Part shown: positions 5,828-10,573 of the stretch, piece after piece | Layout: each line of letters opens with the position of its first letter | Numbering within the stretch: the first letter of the stretch is position 1 | NCBI GenBank assembly: GCA_016838795.1 | Contig: JAEHKQ010000273.1 | Coordinates: forward strand, 1 to 12,888 | DNA from: Nitrosopumilales archaeon | GTDB lineage: Archaea; Thermoproteota; Nitrososphaeria; Nitrososphaerales; Nitrosopumilaceae | Direction of reading: 5' to 3' | Length of the DNA: 12,888 bases | Notes under the pieces: model-generated | Databases searched by the model: none | Told to the model about the DNA's origin: nothing | The model's input: only the letters and a program-made list of their open reading frames with translations | Made by a program: the position numbers and the translations under genes

Positions 5828-5932
5828 TCAACAATTACATTCCCAGAGAAATCCACACTTGGTACAACAGACTCCGTTCTGGTTGTAACAAATGGTGTCA
5901 CATTTGCAAACAAAACATTTTGAAGATTTCAT
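5828..5932 (-). CDS. 34-residue cysteine-rich zinc-ribbon-like microprotein
   Basis: A short frame from ATG at 5932 to TGA at 5828-5830. The product starts MKSSKCFVCKCDTICYNQNG and ends VCCTKCGFLWECNC. Nine of 34 residues are Cys (6, 9, 11, 15, 22, 23, 26, 32, 34). They form a CxxC knuckle, a second CxxC (23-26) followed by Gly-Phe as in zinc ribbons, and a CxC tail. This is far above chance and the opposite-strand frames are broken, so this is probably a real gene. A TATA-like CAAATAATTA lies about 24 bp upstream. It probably binds zinc or another soft metal; the role is unknown. It lies 83 bp downstream of the helicase on the same strand, so it may be co-transcribed as well as having its own promoter. 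Confidence 0.68.
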   Translation of the reverse strand: MKSSKCFVCKCDTICYNQNGVCCTKCGFLWECNC

Positions 5933-5950
5933 GAAATATTTAGGGATCAA

Positions 5951-5960
5951 TAATTATTTG
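5951..5960 (-). promoter_or_regulatory. TATA-like element for the Cys-rich microprotein
   Basis: The minus strand reads CAAATAATTA, centred about 24 bp before the ATG at 5932. The surrounding sequence is AT-rich, so this is only suggestive. Confidence 0.35.
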
Positions 5961-6015
5961 AGAATATTTGTAGAATAATTTCCTGCATGAAAAATCTCAT
6001 TAATTAAAAATTAAC

Positions 6016-8535
6016 TTATACGAACGGTTTGTCTCCTTCGACCGGATCTTCGATTTCTGTTTCCTCACCATCAATGATTCGTTGGAAAACTTCAAGTGAT
6101 GAGTGTTTATGCAAAAATTCATTATTGTTTCCACATCGATACGAAAAGGTACATCTTGGGCAACCAGACTCGTTTTTGCAAGGACATTCTTTTACGATAT
6201 ACATACTGCGTTCTAAAGCCCGCTCAAATCTATCATAAAGTGCTTTGCTAGCACCATTTCCACCTATAGCTCCATCGTAAACAAAAATCAAACCAGATGT
6301 GCCAAGGGATATTCCTCCCAAGTCTTGGGATACCCCACCAGTAATCATGTTGCTTCCCTCAATTACAACATGTTCTGTTGCGTGATAACCACTTGCCTCT
6401 ACATATTCCTCGTCTTCAGATTTTTTAATTTCATTGAGGGGTCGTGGTGCATGAAAAACGATTCCTTTTGTAATGAAGTCATATTCTAGTGGTTCTTCAA
6501 GAACAACCTTTTTTCCTTGAGTCACTTCTTGACCCATCTCTATGTTGACATAACCATAAACTGTTTTCTGAATGTGCAATTTACAAAACGCAATCTCAAT
6601 ACCAAACGTCTTTCTTTTCTCATAAACCGTTTCTATAGTAGGCCACTCAGTAGTAAGTGCTCTGGTATAGTAAGGATAGTCTCTTGCAATTCGTTGTAAT
6701 TTTGTGTAATTTTTTTCAGGATAATCAAACTCGATTACCTTGTATCTTGTTCCAGCAAGAAAGTAAATTGCATCTTTGTGAAGTTCTTCTAGAGCAATTG
6801 GGAGAACTCGATCCCCCACCTTTCTTCCATCAAGAAATATATCAATTGACTTCCCTATCCCTCTAATAGAATAATTCTCCAACATTGATTTTATTTTGTC
6901 ATGATTTGGAACATACCTATTCTCCTGTAGAATGAGGAAACCATCCTTAACATGTCGTTCGATCACTTGATGATGTTCAATCAGTTCATGTTTTGAGATT
7001 GGTCTATCGCACGCCATAGCTAAAACATGAAATTCTTCCACAAACGGATTTTTTGGATCAATGTATGTGTGTTCAACATCATCAAAGTAATCATCCGGGT
7101 GATTCTTGTAGTATTGTGATATTGGGTCATTTCCAAGAGCCAAAAACGCATATCCCCTCTGACCCTTTCTTGCTGCCCTACCAATTCTTTGAATTAGTCT
7201 ATTAACCGGTATAGTAGCAGAAATTACCCCATCTACATTTCCAACATCTATGCCTAATTCAAGGGTAGGAGTACAAGAAATTGCTTGAAGTACACCTTGC
7301 TTGAAATCTCGTTCAACAGCCTTTCTATAATTTGCCATTAAACCTGCACGATGCACTTTGATATTTACCTTGAGTCGTTTGGCCTGCATTGCTAAAAGCT
7401 CGGAATTAAGATGGGAATTACTAAAAACCATTGTTTTGTGTTTTTTTTCTGTTAGCTTCTTTGTCAAATCCACCATCAAAGCTCTTTGGGTTCTCAGTGA
7501 TGGGAACAGCATTACGAAATCTGTTTCGCCCTTGCTTCCAGAACCATGAATTAATTTCATTTTTTCTCCGAACAGCTTTTCACAAAACTCTACTGCGTTA
7601 TCAAGAGTTGCAGAAGCTGCAACAAATTGAATCTTATTTGATAGCCTCTTCAATCTTTTTATGATATAGTGTACGTTAGATCCGAATATTCCAGAGTATA
7701 CATGAGCTTCGTCAGCCACCAAAAATTTCACTGAATTCAATAGAGATGCAAATTTTGTATGATACATCATGTGATAGTGCAGAATATCAAAATTTGTTAT
7801 GACAATATGTGGGGGCTCTTCCAAAATTTCAGTCCGCTCTGCTTGTTTAGTATCTCCATCAAACACTGATACCTTGATATCCATTTTTTCGGCAAACGCG
7901 ACTATTTTGGGATACTGATCTCTTGCCAATGATTTTGTGGGATATACAAATAGCGCAGAAATTTTTCCAGACAAGTTTTCATTTTTAATTTTTTGTATTA
8001 TGGGAATTAGAAAGGCTTCTGTTTTGCCTGATGCGGTAGGTGCCTCAATAACTACATTTTTTCCATAAAAAATTTCTTTTATTGCATCTTCTTGAAATTT
8101 GTAAAACTTGTTAATTCCAATTTCACTGAGATGCGACGAAATTTCTTTTCCTAATCCAACATCTTCAACGCTGGAACCCATTTCAGGATTTGGTTTTTTG
8201 ATTATCTTGTAGTAAGAGACATAATCTTTTTTTGAAAATAGAATATCTTTTGTGAGAAAATCAGGCTTGTTTTTTACAATCATGGCCTCAATTTCACTTT
8301 CCTGACGGATTATCCCCTCCTGTTTTAGACTCTGTGTCATTTGACTCTCGTCCGGGAGTTTGCCCTCATCAAATCTGTTTAGAAAATCAAGGTACACCTC
8401 ATCTGGATTTTTTGTATGCTCTAAAAGATCCTGAAGGCCACAATTTGAACACGAAATAACAATTTTTCTGTTAAACGTTTTCTGAATCTCTAGATTTGAG
8501 GAACACTTTGGACAGTGATATTTCATATTTTTCAT
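6016..8535 (-). CDS. SF2 DEAH-type DNA helicase with DUF1998/MZB domain (Hrq1/MrfA/SftH-like)
   Basis: An 839-residue ATP-dependent helicase of the group including archaeal SftH, bacterial MrfA and yeast Hrq1, linked in studied members to 3'-5' unwinding and DNA crosslink repair. Domains in order: an N-terminal zinc ribbon (Cys8, Cys11, Cys29, Cys32); a linker; RecA domain 1 with Walker A APTASGKT (165-172), DEAH (275-278) and SAT (308-310); RecA domain 2 with QRIGRAAR (449-456). A winged-helix-like region follows, then the DUF1998/MZB zinc site with Cys784, Cys786, Cys792 and Cys795 (CPCKNESGCPRC) and Cys801 nearby. All key motifs are intact. A second Met at residue 4 (8526) could be the true start, since AT-rich boxes near 8555 and 8566 fit either. 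It is divergent from the 66-residue basic gene. No MrfB-like nuclease is adjacent. Confidence 0.93.
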   Translation of the reverse strand: MKNMKYHCPKCSSNLEIQKTFNRKIVISCSNCGLQDLLEHTKNPDEVYLDFLNRFDEGKLPDESQMTQSLKQEGIIRQESEIEAMIVKNKPDFLTKDILFSKKDYVSYYKIIKKPNPEMGSSVEDVGLGKEISSHLSEIGINKFYKFQEDAIKEIFYGKNVVIEAPTASGKTEAFLIPIIQKIKNENLSGKISALFVYPTKSLARDQYPKIVAFAEKMDIKVSVFDGDTKQAERTEILEEPPHIVITNFDILHYHMMYHTKFASLLNSVKFLVADEAHVYSGIFGSNVHYIIKRLKRLSNKIQFVAASATLDNAVEFCEKLFGEKMKLIHGSGSKGETDFVMLFPSLRTQRALMVDLTKKLTEKKHKTMVFSNSHLNSELLAMQAKRLKVNIKVHRAGLMANYRKAVERDFKQGVLQAISCTPTLELGIDVGNVDGVISATIPVNRLIQRIGRAARKGQRGYAFLALGNDPISQYYKNHPDDYFDDVEHTYIDPKNPFVEEFHVLAMACDRPISKHELIEHHQVIERHVKDGFLILQENRYVPNHDKIKSMLENYSIRGIGKSIDIFLDGRKVGDRVLPIALEELHKDAIYFLAGTRYKVIEFDYPEKNYTKLQRIARDYPYYTRALTTEWPTIETVYEKRKTFGIEIAFCKLHIQKTVYGYVNIEMGQEVTQGKKVVLEEPLEYDFITKGIVFHAPRPLNEIKKSEDEEYVEASGYHATEHVVIEGSNMITGGVSQDLGGISLGTSGLIFVYDGAIGGNGASKALYDRFERALERSMYIVKECPCKNESGCPRCTFSYRCGNNNEFLHKHSSLEVFQRIIDGEETEIEDPVEGDKPFV

Positions 8536-8562
8536 AGAGGCAAGGTTTCGGATTTATTGTTT

Positions 8563-8612
8563 GGTATACAAACGATTTTGATCCTAGCATAAGCGATCTT
8601 AGTTTGTATTCC
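8563..8612. promoter_or_regulatory. Imperfect inverted repeat in the helicase divergent promoter
   Basis: GGTATACAAAC (8563-8573) and GTTTGTATTCC (8602-8612) are inverted copies differing at one of 11 positions, 28 bp apart. The left copy is itself part of GTTTG-GTATA-CAAAC. The pair lies in the 133-bp gap between the helicase and the 66-residue gene, where a shared regulator could act. Confidence 0.4.
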
Positions 8613-8638
8613 CAATGAAAGAGGAATTGTAAAGAAAG

Positions 8639-8647
8639 TTTATCTAT
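8639..8647 (+). promoter_or_regulatory. TATA-like element of the 66-residue basic gene
   Basis: TTTATCTAT is centred 26 bp before the ATG at 8669. An earlier ATG at 8661 is out of frame and stops within six codons. Confidence 0.5.
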
Positions 8648-8668
8648 AGTTTCATCTGCGATGAATTT

Positions 8669-8869
8669 ATGGGAGTAGGAAGTTACACCAAAGCTGTAGC
8701 AGCGAGTCAGAGAAGGTTTCAAACCGCACTGAAACGAGCAAGGACAAGGCAGGCAGTTCTTAACGCTTACTGGAAACACAAGAAAGAACACGAAAGAATG
8801 CTTGCCAAACATCTCAAAGAAGAATTTAGCGAGACAAACCGTAGAAAAAATAAGATAGCACCTAGGTAG
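8669..8869 (+). CDS. 66-residue strongly basic helical protein
   Basis: A short protein beginning MGVGSYTKAVAASQRRFQTA, followed by a long Arg/Lys-rich helix (KRARTRQAVLNAYWKHKKEHERMLAKH) and a basic tail ending NKIAPR. It has no Cys, signal peptide or membrane segment. The composition suggests a single amphipathic helix that binds nucleic acid or a partner protein, which is inference. No family is recognised. The TATA-like element 26 bp upstream supports the start and a leaderless transcript. It is divergently transcribed from the helicase across a 133-bp gap containing an inverted repeat, so the two may be co-regulated. A longer opposite-strand frame here is taken as a shadow. Confidence 0.72.
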   Translation: MGVGSYTKAVAASQRRFQTALKRARTRQAVLNAYWKHKKEHERMLAKHLKEEFSETNRRKNKIAPR

Positions 8870-8935
8870 AACAGTTAAATTTCAATTGAGGAAGGATCAT
8901 TCTAATTTATCTTGAAATTTATCTATTCTCATGAC

Positions 8936-8944
8936 ATTATTAAA
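8936..8944 (+). promoter_or_regulatory. TATA box of the methyltransferase gene
   Basis: ATTATTAAA is centred about 30 bp before the TTG at 8970 and directly abuts the inverted repeat at 8945-8958. Confidence 0.5.
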
Positions 8945-8958
8945 CTAGAAAATTCTAG
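8945..8958. promoter_or_regulatory. Inverted repeat, probable operator of the methyltransferase
   Basis: CTAGAA-AA-TTCTAG has perfect 6-bp arms. It lies immediately after the TATA box and 11 bp before the start codon at 8970, so a bound dimer would block initiation. The regulator is unknown. The placement mirrors that of the palindrome at 322-338, but the sequence differs. Confidence 0.5.
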
Positions 8959-8969
8959 ATTAGCTAAAT

Positions 8970-9740
8970 TTGAATAAAATTCAGTCCAATAAAATTTACA
9001 ATATTGATTGCATTAAAGGAATGGGATTACTTCCTCCCAAGAAAATTGATCTTATCATCACTGATCCTCCTTTTGCTATTAATTTCAAAGCCTCGAAAGC
9101 AAATTACAATAGAACTGCATCTCGAGTGATAGAAGGTTACAACGAAATCAAACCTGAAGATTATTACGATTTTACATATAGTTGGATGACAGAAGCTTAC
9201 AGAATTTTAAAAGAATCAGGAAGCATGTATGTATTTTCGGGCTGGAATAATCTCAAAGATATTCTATCTTCTTTGGATGAGGTTGGATTTGTTACTGTAA
9301 ATCACATAATTTGGAAATATCAATTCGGGGTTGTCACAAAAAAGAAGTTTGTCACTTCTCACTATCACTGTCTTTACGTATGCAAAAATCCAAAAAAAAG
9401 AATGTTTTTCCCTTTTTCAAGATTTAAAAAACAATCAAAAACAAAAGATGGTCGAAGCCTACATTATAAAGACAAAGAAGATGTTTGGGAAATCAAAAGG
9501 GAATATTGGACAGGAGATGAAAAAACTCCTACAAAACTACCTGCTGAATTAATTGAAAAAATCATTCAATATTCAAGTAAAAAAAATGATATCATACTTG
9601 ATCCATTTTCAGGATCTGGCCAAGTAGCAGTTGTAAGTAAATCATTTGGTAGAAAATACATTGGTTACGAAATTGTAAAAAAATATTATAATTTTGCAAA
9701 AAAGAGATTGGACAAAAACGTATATCGTTTGAAAAAATGA
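8970..9740 (+). CDS. Solitary beta-class DNA methyltransferase (N6-adenine or N4-cytosine)
   Basis: A 256-residue S-adenosylmethionine-dependent amino-methyltransferase with beta-class motif order, the catalytic motif before the SAM motif. Motif X-like IYNIDCIKGM (9-18) comes first, then DPPF (32-35) for catalysis and GSMYVFSGW (84-92). The target-recognition region lies between about 115 and 185, with DVWEI at 171-175. Then come KTPTKLPAELIEKII (185-199), DPFSGSG (211-217) for SAM binding and GYEI. The start is TTG at 8970: the first ATG is at residue 18 and would cut off motif X, and an in-frame stop lies just upstream. DPPF fits adenine methylation best, but N4-cytosine cannot be excluded. 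No restriction endonuclease lies beside it. The gene looks more A-rich than its neighbours, suggesting acquisition by transfer (a visual impression). Confidence 0.9.
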   Translation: MNKIQSNKIYNIDCIKGMGLLPPKKIDLIITDPPFAINFKASKANYNRTASRVIEGYNEIKPEDYYDFTYSWMTEAYRILKESGSMYVFSGWNNLKDILSSLDEVGFVTVNHIIWKYQFGVVTKKKFVTSHYHCLYVCKNPKKRMFFPFSRFKKQSKTKDGRSLHYKDKEDVWEIKREYWTGDEKTPTKLPAELIEKIIQYSSKKNDIILDPFSGSGQVAVVSKSFGRKYIGYEIVKKYYNFAKKRLDKNVYRLKK

Positions 9741-9767
9741 TTTAATTTTAAAGATAAAAGTTTTTGT

Positions 9768-9775
9768 TAAAATAC
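9768..9775 (+). promoter_or_regulatory. TATA-like element of the PPOX gene
   Basis: TTAAAATAC is centred about 25 bp before the ATG at 9796, after a short T-run (9761-9765) that may end the methyltransferase transcript. Confidence 0.45.
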
Positions 9776-9795
9776 TATATGGAAAAACTAGAATC

Positions 9796-10173
9796 ATGAA
9801 CGAAATTCTAAAAGAATTAGAAAATGAAAAATACATTAATTTAGAGACGTATAGAAAAAACGGAAAAACAGTTCATACACCTGTTTGGTTTGTAATCTCT
9901 GATGACTTGATCCAAGTCATTACTAGAGAGAAAACGGGCAAAGTAAAGAGATTGAAAAATAGCCCAAAGGTTAAATTTGCAAAGTGTAGGTTTAAGGGAG
10001 AATTAAAGGGAGACTGGCATTCTGGCGTATCCAAATTTTTTGATGATGATCAAGTTCAAAAAATTCTAAAGCTTCGGAAGAAAAAATACGGATTTTTTTC
10101 AACCTTTGTTGCAGCTCTTTCAAAAAGTAAAGGCGATTATGTTGGGTTTTCTATAACCCCTGAACAATTGTAA
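9796..10173 (+). CDS. PPOX-fold, probably F420-dependent oxidoreductase
   Basis: A 125-residue split-barrel protein of the pyridoxamine-phosphate-oxidase-like superfamily, closest in pattern to the small F420-binding group (Rv2061/Rv2074-like). The barrel begins KYINLETYRKNGKTVHTPVW (12-31), a typical strand-turn-strand. VITREKTGKVKRLKNSP (41-57) follows; its Lys/Arg-rich loop contacts the cofactor phosphate or polyglutamate in relatives. FAKCRFKGELKGDW (61-74) continues the barrel, and the C-terminus ends VGFSITPEQL. Ammonia-oxidising archaea make F420, so that cofactor is more likely than FMN, but this is inference and the substrate is unknown. It is complete for this short family. It has its own TATA-like element and converges with tatA, with 16 bp between the genes. 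Confidence 0.85.
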   Translation: MNEILKELENEKYINLETYRKNGKTVHTPVWFVISDDLIQVITREKTGKVKRLKNSPKVKFAKCRFKGELKGDWHSGVSKFFDDDQVQKILKLRKKKYGFFSTFVAALSKSKGDYVGFSITPEQL

Positions 10174-10189
10174 TCTAAAATTTTACAAC

Positions 10190-10528
10190 TTAATTTTTTG
10201 CAGAGCCTTCTGGCTTGCCAATCTTTGAAGAAATTAGATTTCTAAGCTCGTCGTCCGTTTTGTCCTTTGGATCGACGCCGAGAGATTTCCCAATCATCTC
10301 AAGTTTCTTCCTTTCATTTTCTACAGGCCCATCAATTTTCAAATTCTCGCTGGTAAGGTCTTTCATTTGTTCTTGAATGCCCTCTTTTGCCTTCTTGTAC
10401 TCGTTCATAGCCTTCCCAATTTTTTTTGCCGCCTCGGGTAGCTTGTTGGTGCCCAAAATCAAAACTAGTGCGACAAAAACGATGATTATCCACTCGCTTC
10501 CTCCAATGTTTAGGGAATAATCAATCAT
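10190..10528 (-). CDS. tatA: Twin-arginine translocase subunit TatA
   Basis: A 112-residue TatA/Hcf106-family protein that forms the protein-conducting part of the twin-arginine pathway for export of folded proteins. A short N-terminus is followed by one membrane helix (about 12-26, EWIIIVFVALVLILG). Next are the hinge GTNKLPE (26-32) and the amphipathic helix AAKKIGKAMNEYKKAKEG, the classic TatA order. A charged tail (60-112) is longer than in minimal TatA. No tatC is visible in the window. The start at 10528 is supported by TTTAATTT about 27 bp upstream. It lies 45 bp downstream of the metzincin gene on the same strand but has its own promoter. Confidence 0.93.
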   Translation of the reverse strand: MIDYSLNIGGSEWIIIVFVALVLILGTNKLPEAAKKIGKAMNEYKKAKEGIQEQMKDLTSENLKIDGPVENERKKLEMIGKSLGVDPKDKTDDELRNLISSKIGKPEGSAKN

Positions 10529-10550
10529 AAACTATCGATAATAATTTCTA

Positions 10551-10559
10551 AAATTAAAG
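10551..10559 (-). promoter_or_regulatory. TATA box of tatA
   Basis: The minus strand reads CTTTAATTT, centred 27 bp upstream of the ATG at 10528, within the 45-bp gap after the metzincin gene. Confidence 0.5.
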
Positions 10560-10573
10560 TTATGGTATTGGTT

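Noticed and set aside
8471..8812. 113-codon minus-strand frame across the helicase start and the 66-residue gene
   Set aside because: It would cover a divergent promoter region and two better-supported genes. Its composition (Phe, Ser, Cys-rich) is typical of a shadow frame.
4046..9740. Defence island made of the PLD-like protein, helicase and methyltransferase
   Set aside because: The genes are kilobases apart, on different strands, with separate promoters and tRNA and housekeeping genes between them. The helicase matches repair families, and no nuclease or known defence partner is present.
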